Shown here one piece after another: positions 8,929-18,101 of a stretch of 36,143 bases of DNA. Source of the stretch: Candidatus Bipolaricaulota bacterium (GTDB lineage: Bacteria > Bipolaricaulota > Bipolaricaulia > Bipolaricaulales > Bipolaricaulaceae); assembly GCA_026418075.1 (NCBI GenBank), contig JAOACA010000009.1:1-36143 (forward strand). Direction: 5' to 3'. The notes below the pieces were generated by a model. The model was not told the DNA's origin and ran no database searches. It worked only from the letters and a program-made list of their open reading frames with translations. Within the stretch, counting starts at the first letter, position 1; each line of letters begins with the position of its first letter. Made by a program: the position numbers and the translations under genes.

Positions 8929-10637
8929 GGTGCGCGCTGGCGTTGGCCATCGTGGGAATGGGGGTCGCCGCCCTGGCGACGGACGTCCTCCCCCTGGCCG
9001 AGGTCCGGCCGGGGATGCGGGGCCACGGGCTGACCGTGGTCGCGGGGACGGAGATCGAACGGTTCGAGGTTGAGGTGGTGGCGGTCCTCGACGAGCCGGG
9101 GGAGAGGGGGGACTTCATCGTGGTCCGGGTCTCCGGCCCGGCGATCACCCGCTCAGGGGGAGTGGCCCAGGGGATGTCGGGGAGCCCGATCTACCTCGAC
9201 GGGAAGCTTGCGGGGGCCCTGTCGCGGGCCGCGCCGTGGTCCGCGGATCGGGACCGGCCCCTTGCCCTCGTGACCCCGATCGAGGCCATGCTCCAGGTCC
9301 TGGCCGAGGTCGCTCCCCCTCCGGGGGAGCCGCGCCCTGGGGACGGCCCCCGGGCTGAGGAGCCCATCCTTCCCGAACTTTTCCTCTCTAGTCCGATCAT
9401 GGCGAGCGGCCTTTCGGCCCGGGCTCTCGCCGTCCTCGAGCGGGGCTTCGACCTCCGCCGGACCGGGCACCCGCTTTCGGACCTCCTCCCCCCCTGGCGG
9501 ACGGGGATCCCGGGGCTTCTCGACCTTGGGGTCCCGCGGGTGGCCGCCGCGCCGTCCGGGGGAGGGGGGCCGGCCCTGGACCTCGTCCCCGGCGCCCCGG
9601 TGGGGGTGGGGCTCGCGGTGGGGGACGTGACCATCGGGGCCCTGGGCACGGTGACCCTTGTCCGGGACAACGCCGTCCTCGCCTTCGGGCACCCGTTCCT
9701 GTTCACCGGGGCGAGCCGGTACTTCCTCACCGGGGCCCACGTCCTGGACACGGTGGCGGCCTACGACTTCTCGTACAAGTTCGGGACGATGGGGGAGGTG
9801 CGGGGCGGGGTGTTCGCCGACCGCTGGGCCGCGGTGGCAGGAATCGTCGGCAGGACGCCGGCTGGGATCGCGACACGCCTCACTGTCCGTGACCTCTCGC
9901 GGGGGGCGGAGCGGGTCCTCCAGGCCCGGCTCGTCGAGGAGCCGCGGCTCGCCGCGCTCCTCCTCTACGTCGCCGCCCTGGAGGCGGTGGACCAGGCCCT
10001 GGACCGGATCGGCCCTGGGACGGCCACGGTGAGGTACACCCTCACGGGGCGGGGGCTCCCTCGCCCCCTCACCCGGGAGAACGTCTTCCTCTCCACCGAG
10101 GACATCGCCCTCCTGGTGCCGTGGGAGCTCGCCCTCATCGCCGACGTTCTCGCGTACAACGAGTTCGCCGATCCCGGGTTCCTTTCGGTGGCCCTCGAGG
10201 CCGCTGTAACCCCGGGGTTCTCCGCCGCCGAGGTCGTCTCCCTCAAAACGGAGCGGGAGAGCTACGCCCCGGGGGACCGGGTCCGGTTCGAGGTCGCCCT
10301 GCGCCGGTGGCGGGGGGGAACCGAAGTGTGGGGAGGGTGGCTGCGGATCCCCTCCGACCTCGCCTCCCCCTACGTTGAACTCCGGGCCTACGGGGGGCCC
10401 CGCCCCCGGGAGAAGGGGGAGGAGCCCCCAACCTTGAACTCCATCGGGGACCTCGTCCGCTACATCGAGGGGATCCCCACCTACGACACCCTGACCGTGG
10501 AGCTCTTTGCCCTCGATCCCCTGTCCGAGGTTGTGAGGGAGAGGTGGCTCTACGGGGTGGACGGGGCGGCGGACCGGATCCCCGGGGTTCGGGTGTACGG
10601 GGAGGTCCGGGTGGTCCTTCCGCTGAAGGGAAAGTAG
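8925..10637 (+). CDS. SpoIVB-like peptidase S55 domain protein, exported
   Basis: Signal peptide MRCALALAIVGMGVAALA; S55 motif SGGVAQGMSGSPIYLDGKLAGAL; ATGA overlap with the upstream gene. Confidence 0.8.
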   Translation: MRCALALAIVGMGVAALATDVLPLAEVRPGMRGHGLTVVAGTEIERFEVEVVAVLDEPGERGDFIVVRVSGPAITRSGGVAQGMSGSPIYLDGKLAGALSRAAPWSADRDRPLALVTPIEAMLQVLAEVAPPPGEPRPGDGPRAEEPILPELFLSSPIMASGLSARALAVLERGFDLRRTGHPLSDLLPPWRTGIPGLLDLGVPRVAAAPSGGGGPALDLVPGAPVGVGLAVGDVTIGALGTVTLVRDNAVLAFGHPFLFTGASRYFLTGAHVLDTVAAYDFSYKFGTMGEVRGGVFADRWAAVAGIVGRTPAGIATRLTVRDLSRGAERVLQARLVEEPRLAALLLYVAALEAVDQALDRIGPGTATVRYTLTGRGLPRPLTRENVFLSTEDIALLVPWELALIADVLAYNEFADPGFLSVALEAAVTPGFSAAEVVSLKTERESYAPGDRVRFEVALRRWRGGTEVWGGWLRIPSDLASPYVELRAYGGPRPREKGEEPPTLNSIGDLVRYIEGIPTYDTLTVELFALDPLSEVVRERWLYGVDGAADRIPGVRVYGEVRVVLPLKGK

Positions 10638-12017
10638 ATGTGGGACCTGCGGGAGGCGGCGGAGGCCCTGGAGGCGCGGCTCCTGCGCCCGGCCGCCCCG
10701 TTTGCCGTCTCGGGCGCGGCCTGTGACTCCCGCCGGGTCCGGCCGGGGGACCTGTTCGTCGCCCTCCCGGGGACCCGGGCCAACGGGCACGACTACCTCG
10801 GGGACGCGTTTGCCCGGGGAGCGGTGGGGGCCCTCGTCGCCCGCGACCCGGGGGTCGGGAGCAACCTCCTCCTCGTGTCCGACGTCCAGGCCGCGCTGTG
10901 GGAACTGGCGGCTTGGCGGAGGGCCGCGGTCGAGGCCACGATCGTCGGGGTCACAGGCTCGTTTGGGAAGACAACAACGAAGGAGCTCGTGGCCGCCGCC
11001 CTCTCCGCCCGGTACCGGACCTACCGCGCTCCGGAGAACTACAACACCGAAATCGGGGTCCCCCTTGCCCTCCTCTCGATCCCCAACGACGCCGAGGCGG
11101 CGGTGTTCGAGATGGGGATGACGGCCCGAGGCGAGATCCGGAGGCTGGCGGACCTCCTCCAGCCGTGGGCGGGGATCATCACCACCGTGGGTCCGGCCCA
11201 CCTCGGGCAGCTGGGGTCACTCGAGGCCATCGCAGACGCCAAGTGGGAGCTGGCGGAGGCGATCCCCGAGGAGGGGATCCTCGCCGTGGGCTGGGACTCC
11301 CCCGAGCTCCGGGCCCGGGCGGAGCGCTGCTCGGGCCTGTGCCTCCGGTTCGGGAAGTCCCCCGAAGCGGACTTCCACCCCCGGGACGTGGCCGCCGACC
11401 GGCCGGAGGGGGTCGCGTTCCGGGCGGTAACCCCGGCGGGGGAGGTTCCGGTCCAGCTCAAGCTCCTTGGGGATCACATCCCGGTCCTCGCCTGTGGGGC
11501 GATGGCCCTGGCCTGGGGGATGGGGGTTCCCGAGCGGAGCGCGGCCCAGGCCCTGGCCCATGTCGAGCCGGTCCCCCACCGCCTCCACCTCCGTCAGGCC
11601 CCATTCGGCTGGCTCCTCGACGACTGCTACAACGCCAACCCCCTCTCCATGGGGGCTGCCCTGCGGACCCTCACCTCCCTCAAGCTCCCCGTGGCCCAGC
11701 GGATCGCCCTCCTCGGGGACATGCTGGATCTCGGGCCTGACGAGGACCGCTATCACGCCCACGCCGTCCGGGAGGCGAAGGAGTACGGGGTGGACGCCCT
11801 GTTCTGCTACGGACCTCGGTTCGCAAAGGCGTTCCGCCACTGGAAGGGGCCGGGGGCGGCGGAGCCCGAGGACCTCGCGTCCCTCCTTCCCGCCGTGCGG
11901 CGGGAGGTGTGGACGGCCCCCACCCTCCTCCTCGTCAAGGGCTCCCGGGGGATGGCCCTCGAGCGGGCGGTGGACGCCCTCCTCCTCACCCCCGCCGGGG
12001 GCGAGCCCACCGACTGA
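10638..12017 (+). CDS. murF: UDP-N-acetylmuramoyl-tripeptide--D-alanyl-D-alanine ligase
   Basis: DSRRVRPGDLFVALPGTRANGHDYLGDAFARGA...VGVTGSFGKTTTKELVAAAL...NYNTEIGVPLALL...DDCYNANPLSMGAALRTL...LLGDMLDLG. Confidence 0.96.
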   Translation: MWDLREAAEALEARLLRPAAPFAVSGAACDSRRVRPGDLFVALPGTRANGHDYLGDAFARGAVGALVARDPGVGSNLLLVSDVQAALWELAAWRRAAVEATIVGVTGSFGKTTTKELVAAALSARYRTYRAPENYNTEIGVPLALLSIPNDAEAAVFEMGMTARGEIRRLADLLQPWAGIITTVGPAHLGQLGSLEAIADAKWELAEAIPEEGILAVGWDSPELRARAERCSGLCLRFGKSPEADFHPRDVAADRPEGVAFRAVTPAGEVPVQLKLLGDHIPVLACGAMALAWGMGVPERSAAQALAHVEPVPHRLHLRQAPFGWLLDDCYNANPLSMGAALRTLTSLKLPVAQRIALLGDMLDLGPDEDRYHAHAVREAKEYGVDALFCYGPRFAKAFRHWKGPGAAEPEDLASLLPAVRREVWTAPTLLLVKGSRGMALERAVDALLLTPAGGEPTD

Positions 12018-13197
12018 ACCCCAAGGCCGCCAGCCCGCCCACCGCGGCCACCGTCCCCCACGTCCCGAGGGGCTGCGTGGGAAACAGGTCAAGAAGCACC
12101 CCGCCCAAGAACCCACCAACGGACCAGCCCAGGGTCTCCGCAAGCCCATACACCCCCAGGTACCGCCCCCGCCTCCCCTCCCCCGCGAGCTCCGCCGCCA
12201 CCGCCAGCGCGCTCGGGGCAAAGAGCATCTCCCCAAGCGTCACCACCCCGATCGCGAGGAGGAGCCCGGGGTAGGCCCGAACGAGCCCGACGAGGAGGTA
12301 CCCCAGGGCGTAGAGGACGCTTCCCCCCACGAGGAGCCCGCGCCGGGGCCAGGCCGCCGTCGCCCGGGCCAGGGGGTACTGGAAGGCCACCACCAGGAGG
12401 CCGTTCAGGGTAAGCAGCCCGCCGAAGTGGGCCGGCGAGTACCCCAGCCGGTCCACCGTGAACACGGAGAGCGTGGACACAAGCTGCCCCGCCACCACGA
12501 ACACGAGGAACGAGAACCCCACGAAGAGGAGGAACGGGCGGTCGGCAAGAAGCCCTCGGATCTCCGCAGGGGCGCCTTCCTCTCCACGCCCGGGGCCGAT
12601 CTCCCGGGCGTAGCGAAGGAGGAGCCCGAAGGCGGCCGCGGTGAGGCCGGCCGTGGCGGCAAAGAGGGTCCAGTAGGGGTAGAACGAGGCCAGAAGCCCC
12701 CCGAGGGCCGGTCCCGCCGCCCAGCCCACGTTCGCCCCCACCCGGAGGAACCCGTACGCCTCCATCCTCCGTCCGCCCTCCGCCGCGTCGGCCACCAGGG
12801 CGGTGATCGCCGTCATCGCCAGCGCCCCGGTGATCCGGACCGCGAGGTACACCCCCACGATCGCCCCCACCGGCCCGTCCCTGGCCACCAGGACCGCAAG
12901 ACCTCCGAACAGGGCCACCCGCCCGCCCACCGCGCCGAGGACCGTTGCCCGCCGCCCCACCCGGTCCCCCAGCTCCCCGCCCACCACCCGGCCCACGGCG
13001 CTCACGATCCCGTTGGCCAGCGCCACCGCCCCCACCACGGTCATCGGGAGCCCCCGCTCCCGGTGGAGGTAGAGGGAGAGGAACGGGAGCGCCAGGGAGA
13101 ACCCGGCCGAGGTGATCAGCTGGCCCGCCACGAGGGCCCACAGGCCCCGGTCAAACCGCCCGAGCTCCTCCCGGAGCCGCCCGCCCAGGGTCCTCAC
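11986..13197 (-). CDS. Major facilitator superfamily transporter
   Basis: VRTLGGRLREELGRFDRGLWALVAGQLITSAGFSLALPFLSLYLHRERGLPMTVVGAVALANGIVSAVGRVVGGELGDRVGRR...; GTG start overlaps the TGA of the upstream DUF554 gene; about 12 TM segments. Confidence 0.88.
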   Translation of the reverse strand: MRTLGGRLREELGRFDRGLWALVAGQLITSAGFSLALPFLSLYLHRERGLPMTVVGAVALANGIVSAVGRVVGGELGDRVGRRATVLGAVGGRVALFGGLAVLVARDGPVGAIVGVYLAVRITGALAMTAITALVADAAEGGRRMEAYGFLRVGANVGWAAGPALGGLLASFYPYWTLFAATAGLTAAAFGLLLRYAREIGPGRGEEGAPAEIRGLLADRPFLLFVGFSFLVFVVAGQLVSTLSVFTVDRLGYSPAHFGGLLTLNGLLVVAFQYPLARATAAWPRRGLLVGGSVLYALGYLLVGLVRAYPGLLLAIGVVTLGEMLFAPSALAVAAELAGEGRRGRYLGVYGLAETLGWSVGGFLGGVLLDLFPTQPLGTWGTVAAVGGLAALGFSRWARPRRG

Positions 13198-13886
13198 AGG
13201 AACCCAACCAGCCACGCGAGAACCGGGGCGAGGACGAGGGCCGGAAGGAAGTCCGCCGCCCGGAGCTCCCGGAGGCGCAGGAGGGAGATCCCCAGGGCGA
13301 GGACCACCGCCCCCCCCGCCGCGGAGAGCTCGACGACCGCCGGGGCCTCGGCGGAGAAGCCCACGAGCTGTACCGAAAGGAGCTTCGCCCCCCAGGTGAT
13401 CCCGCCCTGGTAGACGAGGATCACCCCCAACGAGAGGAGGACGCCCGGCCCGAGGGCGGCGGCGAGGGTCAGCGCCGAGATCCCATCCAGGATCGCCTTC
13501 GCGGCGAGGAGGGACCAGTCCCCGTAGAGGCCGTCCTGGATCGCCCCAAGAAGCGTCATCGGCCCCAGGCAGAAGAGGAGGCTCGCCGCGAGGAACCCCT
13601 CCCCGAGGGGCCTCCCCCGGGATAGAGCCTCCACCCGGCGGGTGAGGCCCTCCAACCGCTCCCCCAACCGGAGACTCGCCCCCACGGCCCCCCCGACGAT
13701 CACGGACACGAGGAGCACGAGCACGTTCCCCGTCCCCAGGGCGAGCCGCAGCCCGAGGACGACGGTGGCCAGGCCAACCCCGATCGTCGCCCCGTCCCGC
13801 ACCCGGCCCGGAACCCGGGCCCCAAGCGCCCACCCCAGGAGGCCCCCGACAAGCACGGTTCCCATGTTGACCCAGGTCCCGATCAC
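13194..13886 (-). CDS. DUF554 family membrane protein
   Basis: VIGTWVNMGTVLVGGLLGWALGARVPGRVRDGATIGVGLATVVLGLRLAL...LGPMTLLGAIQDGLYGDWSLLAAKAILDGISALTLAAALGPGVLLS. Confidence 0.85.
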   Translation of the reverse strand: MIGTWVNMGTVLVGGLLGWALGARVPGRVRDGATIGVGLATVVLGLRLALGTGNVLVLLVSVIVGGAVGASLRLGERLEGLTRRVEALSRGRPLGEGFLAASLLFCLGPMTLLGAIQDGLYGDWSLLAAKAILDGISALTLAAALGPGVLLSLGVILVYQGGITWGAKLLSVQLVGFSAEAPAVVELSAAGGAVVLALGISLLRLRELRAADFLPALVLAPVLAWLVGFL

Positions 13887-13930
13887 GGGGCGAATGGTAG
13901 CCCCTCGTGTCGCGGCCGACAGCGGCGGAC

Positions 13931-13960
13931 TTGACCGCGGGGCCCGGGCCCCGCTATAGT
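13931..13960 (+). promoter_or_regulatory. Promoter of mscL
   Basis: TTGACC (13931-13936), 18-nt spacer, TATAGT (13955-13960); AAAAGGAGG SD before ATG 13989. Confidence 0.65.
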
Positions 13961-13988
13961 GCGGCAGCCCGAAAAGGAGGGGATCGCC

Positions 13989-14429
13989 ATGTGGAAGGAG
14001 TTCAAGGCGTTCATCGCGAAGGGGAACCTGGTTCAGATCGCGGTGGCGTTCATCATGGGGGTGGCGTTCGGCGCGGTCGTGAGCTCGTTCGTGAATGACA
14101 TCGTGATGCCGATCGTGGGGAAGCTCATCGGCAACGTGGACTTCGCGAACCTGTACCTTAACCTCTCGGGAGAGAGCTACCCCTCGGCGAAGGCCGCCCG
14201 GGACGCCGGTGCGGCGGCGATCTACTACGGGGCGTTCATCAACGCCCTCGTGAACTTCCTCATCGTCGCCCTGGTCATGTTCCTCCTCGTCAAGGCGTAC
14301 GGGAAGCTGGAAAGACCGAAAGCCGCCCCGGCCCCAACGACGAAGGAGTGCCCGTTTTGCAAGACCCAGATCCCCCTCGGGGCCGTCCGGTGCCCGAACT
14401 GCACCTCTGAACTTAGGGAGAAGGGATAG
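13989..14429 (+). CDS. mscL: Large-conductance mechanosensitive channel with C-terminal zinc ribbon
   Basis: MWKEFKAFIAKGNLVQIAVAFIMGVAFGAVVSSFVNDIVMPIVGKLIG...; C-term CPFCKTQIPLGAVRCPNC. Confidence 0.96.
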   Translation: MWKEFKAFIAKGNLVQIAVAFIMGVAFGAVVSSFVNDIVMPIVGKLIGNVDFANLYLNLSGESYPSAKAARDAGAAAIYYGAFINALVNFLIVALVMFLLVKAYGKLERPKAAPAPTTKECPFCKTQIPLGAVRCPNCTSELREKG

Positions 14430-14442
14430 GCCAACGCAAAGG

Positions 14443-14475
14443 GCAGCCCGCGGCCGGGTCACCCCGGCCGCGCTG
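14443..14475. terminator. Strong GC hairpin downstream of mscL
   Basis: CGCGGCCGGG-tcac-CCCGGCCGCG flanked by GCAG/CTGC; no T-tract. Confidence 0.55.
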
Positions 14476-14477
14476 CG

Positions 14478-14573
14478 CTAGGGCACCCGGGCCACAAGGG
14501 GGACGGCGACCATTGCCGCCAGGGCCAGAAGCCCGGCGGCGGCCACAAGCATCCGCTCCCGTCGGGGCATCAT
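14478..14573 (-). CDS. Putative 31-aa single-TM small protein
   Basis: MMPRRERMLVAAAGLLALAAMVAVPLVARVP*, preceded by GGGAGGTTCG-ATG; below the ORF-track length cutoff. Confidence 0.4.
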   Translation of the reverse strand: MMPRRERMLVAAAGLLALAAMVAVPLVARVP

Positions 14574-14684
14574 CGAACCTCCCACACGTCGGATCCCCCT
14601 TTCCTGCTCGCCCATGGAGGGGGTAATTCTGCCCGGTCGGAACACGCCCGCGGGGACAGGGGTCCCCGAAGGACGGGAAAGGGG

Positions 14685-15089
14685 CTACTTCTCGCGGAGG
14701 AGCTGGACGGCTTTCCCGTTGTTGGAGCAGGAGAAGACAACGAGGGTGCTTTGGCCCTCCTCGAACGCGCTGGCGTACAGGTACCGGATGTCCAACCCCT
14801 GCCGGGCCAGGGCCTCGGCAATCCGCCGCAGGAACCCCGCCCGGTGGGGGAGCTCCACCAAAACGACGTCCCGCTCTTCCACCTCGTACTCCGCCCTGCG
14901 GAGGGCGTCCAGGGCGTAGCTCGGGGCGTCGGGGACGAGGTGGAGGACGGCCTGGTCCTCCTGGACCATCACCGCCAGAGCGAGGATGTTGATCCCCTGC
15001 TCGGCGAGGAGCCGGGCGATGGCCGCCAGGACCCCCACCCGGTTCTCCGTCTTGACCACAAGCTCTCTTCCGATCGTCGCCTCGCGCAT
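14685..15089 (-). CDS. Tandem ACT-domain protein
   Basis: MREATIGRELVVKTENRVGVLAAIARLLAEQGINILALAVM...VVLVELPHRAGFLRRIAEALARQGLDIRYLYASAFE. Confidence 0.85.
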   Translation of the reverse strand: MREATIGRELVVKTENRVGVLAAIARLLAEQGINILALAVMVQEDQAVLHLVPDAPSYALDALRRAEYEVEERDVVLVELPHRAGFLRRIAEALARQGLDIRYLYASAFEEGQSTLVVFSCSNNGKAVQLLREK

Positions 15090-15151
15090 CCGGCCTCGCG
15101 AGGGGTAGTGTACACCCAACCCCCATTCCCTGCCCAGCGCGGGAGGTCCGG

Positions 15152-15157
15152 TATAAT
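15152..15157 (+). promoter_or_regulatory. -10 box of metG (TATAAT)
   Basis: Consensus TATAAT 20 nt upstream of metG ATG; weak -35. Confidence 0.5.
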
Positions 15158-15177
15158 CGGCCCTTCGGCGAGGACCG

Positions 15178-17142
15178 ATGAACCCCACCGTCAAGCGGAT
15201 CTTGGTGTGCAGCGCCTGGCCCTACGGCTCCGGCGTCCCGCACCTGGGAAACCTCATCGGCTGCCTCCTGTCCGGGGACGCGTTCACCCGGTTCTGGCGC
15301 CTCCGGGGCTACGAGGTGCTCCACGTCTCGGGAACCGACGCCCACGGAACGAAGGTCGAGTACGAGGCCGCGCGGCAGGGGACCACCCCCCGGGAGCTCG
15401 CGGGACGGGTCCACGGGGAGATCGTCGACATCCTCCGCCGCTTTGAGATTGCAATCGACAACTACACGACCACGGAGTCCCCCGTCCACTACGCGTTCGT
15501 GACCGACATCTACCGGGAGATGCTGGCCCGGGGGTACATCCTCGTCCAGGAGGAGGAGCGGGCGTTCTGCCAAGGCTGCTCCCGGTTCCTCGCCGATCGG
15601 TTCATCGTGGGGACCTGCCCCCGCTGCGGGTTCCTCCATGCCCAGGGGAACCAGTGCGACGCCTGCGGGGCGCTTCTTGAGCCGGAGGCCCTCCGGGAGC
15701 CCCACTGCGCGTTCTGCGGCTCGCGGGAGGTCACCCTCCGCCCCACCCGCCACTGGTACCTCGATCTAGGAAAGTTGACCCCCGACCTCCTCCGGTACGT
15801 CCAGAGCCGAAACTTCCGGGGGAACGTGAAGCTGTTCACCGAGCGGATGATCGAGGAGGGGCTCCGGCCGCGGGCGGTGACGCGGGACATCACGTGGGGA
15901 ATCCCCGCCCCGTTCCCCGGCGCCGAGGGAAAGGTGATCTACGTCTGGGCCGAGGCGGCCCTGGGGTACGTGTCCGCCACAATCGAACACTTCCAGCGGA
16001 AGGGCGAACCGGAGCGCTGGCGGGAGTTCTGGTTTGGGGACGAGGTGTGGCAGGTCTACACCCAAGCCAAGGACAACATCCCGTTCCACACGATCATCTT
16101 CCCCGCCCAGCTCCTCGCCTCGGGCCAGGGGTACCACCTCCCGGATCAGATCGCGGCCACCGAGTACCTGAACTGGATCGGCGGGGAGCAGTTCTCAAAA
16201 ACCCGCCGGGTGGGGATCTTCGCCGACGAGGCCCTGGAGCTCCTTCCCCCCGTGTACTGGCGGTTCTACCTCTTCTACAACCGGCCGGAGACGAAGGACG
16301 TGGAGTTTTCCTGGGAGGAGTTCGACAAGGCGGTGAACCGGGTCCTTGTCGACAACATCGCCAACTTCGTCCACCGGGTCCTCTCCTACATCTGGAACCG
16401 CCACGGCGGCGTTGTGCCGGACCAACCCACGGATCCCGAGGTGGCCCAGGCCATCGCGGAGACGGCGGCGGAGGTCGAGCGGACGATCGAGGGGGGGGCG
16501 CTGGCCCCGGCCCTCCGGGCCGTGGCCCTTCTTGCGGGGAAGGGAAACGCGTACGTCCAGCGGAAGGCCCCGTGGAGGACGGGGGACGGGGGGGCGGTGG
16601 CCGCGGCGGCCCACCTCGTGAAGGCCCTCGCGATCCTTCTTGAGCCGTTCGTCCCCATGCTCTCCCGGGAGGTGTACGCCCTGTTGGGGCTCGACCGCCC
16701 GTCCTGGGACGACCTCACCGAGGGAGTAGGGGGAAAACGGCTCGCCCAGGAGCCGCGGCCGCTTCTCTCCCACGTGGACGTGGAGGAGCTCAAGAGGAGG
16801 TACCACGCGATGAAGGAAGAGGGGCTTGTATCCATCGAGGAGTTCGGAAAGCTCGACCTCCGGGTGGGGCGGATCTTGGCTGCAGAGGAGATCCCAGGCG
16901 CCGATAAGCTCCTCAAGCTCACGATCGACCTCGGGGACCGCCAGGCCCAGGCCGTGGCCGGAATCCGCCTCCATTACCCGGCGGCCACGCTCCCAGGCAA
17001 GCTCGTGGCGGTGGTCGCGAACCTCAAGCCGGCGGTGATCCGGGGGATCCGCTCCGAGTGCATGATCCTCGCCGCCGGGGACGGAACGCTCTCCCTCCTC
17101 ACCCCCGACCGCGGGGTGGAACCCGGGGCCCGGATCCGCTAG
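15178..17142 (+). CDS. metG: Methionyl-tRNA synthetase with C-terminal tRNA-binding (EMAP-like) domain
   Basis: ILVCSAWPYGSGVPHLGNLIGCLLSGDAFTRFWRLRGYEVLHVSGTDAHGTKVE...CPRCGFLHAQGNQCDACG...FSKTRRVGIF...LDLRVGRILAAEEIPGADKLLKLTIDLG. Confidence 0.97.
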   Translation: MNPTVKRILVCSAWPYGSGVPHLGNLIGCLLSGDAFTRFWRLRGYEVLHVSGTDAHGTKVEYEAARQGTTPRELAGRVHGEIVDILRRFEIAIDNYTTTESPVHYAFVTDIYREMLARGYILVQEEERAFCQGCSRFLADRFIVGTCPRCGFLHAQGNQCDACGALLEPEALREPHCAFCGSREVTLRPTRHWYLDLGKLTPDLLRYVQSRNFRGNVKLFTERMIEEGLRPRAVTRDITWGIPAPFPGAEGKVIYVWAEAALGYVSATIEHFQRKGEPERWREFWFGDEVWQVYTQAKDNIPFHTIIFPAQLLASGQGYHLPDQIAATEYLNWIGGEQFSKTRRVGIFADEALELLPPVYWRFYLFYNRPETKDVEFSWEEFDKAVNRVLVDNIANFVHRVLSYIWNRHGGVVPDQPTDPEVAQAIAETAAEVERTIEGGALAPALRAVALLAGKGNAYVQRKAPWRTGDGGAVAAAAHLVKALAILLEPFVPMLSREVYALLGLDRPSWDDLTEGVGGKRLAQEPRPLLSHVDVEELKRRYHAMKEEGLVSIEEFGKLDLRVGRILAAEEIPGADKLLKLTIDLGDRQAQAVAGIRLHYPAATLPGKLVAVVANLKPAVIRGIRSECMILAAGDGTLSLLTPDRGVEPGARIR

Positions 17143-17185
17143 GATTGCGTTGCCCCGTGGGCCCATCCCGATGAGCGAGGTGTCT

Positions 17186-17503
17186 ATGTACGCTGTAGTG
17201 GAGATCGGAGGAAAGCAGTACCGTGTGGAGGAGAATGCGGAAATCGTGCACGAACTCCTCCCGGCGGTCGCGGTGGGAAGCCAGGTCACCTTCGACCGGG
17301 TGCTTCTCGTCCGCAATGGCCGCGGGGTCGAGGTGGGCCGACCCTATGTCCCGGGGGTCCGGGTGGTGGGGGAGGTGGTGGAGGCGGGGCGGGGCCCCAA
17401 GGTGATCATCCAGCGGTTCCTCCCCAAGAAGGGGTACCGCCGGAAGAAGGGCCACCGCCAGCCGTACATGCGAACGCGGATCCTCACCATCACAAGGGGG
17501 TAG
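17186..17503 (+). CDS. rplU: 50S ribosomal protein L21
   Basis: MYAVVEIGGKQYRVEENAEIVHELL...GPKVIIQRFLPKKGYRRKKGHRQPYMRTRILTI. Confidence 0.97.
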   Translation: MYAVVEIGGKQYRVEENAEIVHELLPAVAVGSQVTFDRVLLVRNGRGVEVGRPYVPGVRVVGEVVEAGRGPKVIIQRFLPKKGYRRKKGHRQPYMRTRILTITRG

Positions 17504-17509
17504 GGGGGG

Positions 17510-17824
17510 ATGGTCGAAGTGGTCGTGGAGCGGGACGAGGACGGGCGGGTCCTCGCCGTGACCCTCCGCGGGGACGGCTCCCCCGAGGCGCGGGTCGCCT
17601 CCGCCCTGGTGGAGGCCCCGGCCTTGGGGCTGCGGGAGTACCTCCACCTCCAGCCCGTCGTCCACCGCGAGGGGGGAACGCTCCGGCTCCAGGTGGACCG
17701 CTCCGATTTCTTCCTCGACCGGGAAGTGGACGCGGTGATGGAGACGATGGTTCTGGGTCTACGGTCCCTTGCGCGGGAGGGGGCGATCCTCCTCCGCGAG
17801 GTGGGAGAACGCATTCGGGTGTGA
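17510..17824 (+). CDS. Prp (ribosomal-processing cysteine protease)-family-like protein, apparently lacking catalytic His/Cys
   Basis: [45 protein letters not shown]...[35 protein letters not shown]; Prp locus between L21 and L27 and Prp-like C-terminus. Confidence 0.65.
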   Translation: MVEVVVERDEDGRVLAVTLRGDGSPEARVASALVEAPALGLREYLHLQPVVHREGGTLRLQVDRSDFFLDREVDAVMETMVLGLRSLAREGAILLREVGERIRV

Positions 17825-17834
17825 AGAAGGCACC

Positions 17835-18095
17835 ATGGCACACAAGACCAGCGGCGGTTCGACCCAAAACGTCCACGACTCCCCCGGCCAGCGGCTGGGG
17901 GTCAAGCGCTTCGGCGGCGAGCTCGTCCGGCCGGGGCAAATCATCGTCCGCCAGCGGGGGACGAAGTTCTACCCCGGCGATGGGGTGGGGATGGGCCGGG
18001 ATTTCACGCTGTTTGCCATCCGGGAGGGGCGGGTGCGGTTCGCCGGGCACAAGCGCGTGTACGTGAACGTCGACCCAATCCAGCCCCAGGCCTAG
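17835..18095 (+). CDS. rpmA: 50S ribosomal protein L27
   Basis: [61 protein letters not shown]. Confidence 0.97.
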   Translation: MAHKTSGGSTQNVHDSPGQRLGVKRFGGELVRPGQIIVRQRGTKFYPGDGVGMGRDFTLFAIREGRVRFAGHKRVYVNVDPIQPQA

Positions 18096-18101
18096 CCCCG
18101 G

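Noticed and set aside
9153-11201. 682-aa minus-strand ORF
   Set aside because: Antisense to the S55-like gene and murF; shadow composition
11467-13413. 648-aa plus-strand ORF
   Set aside because: Shadow frame over murF, MFS and DUF554 genes
13198-13833. N-terminal extension of the MFS transporter in the ORF track
   Set aside because: Overlaps the DUF554 gene on the same strand; GTG 13197 gives normal MFS topology
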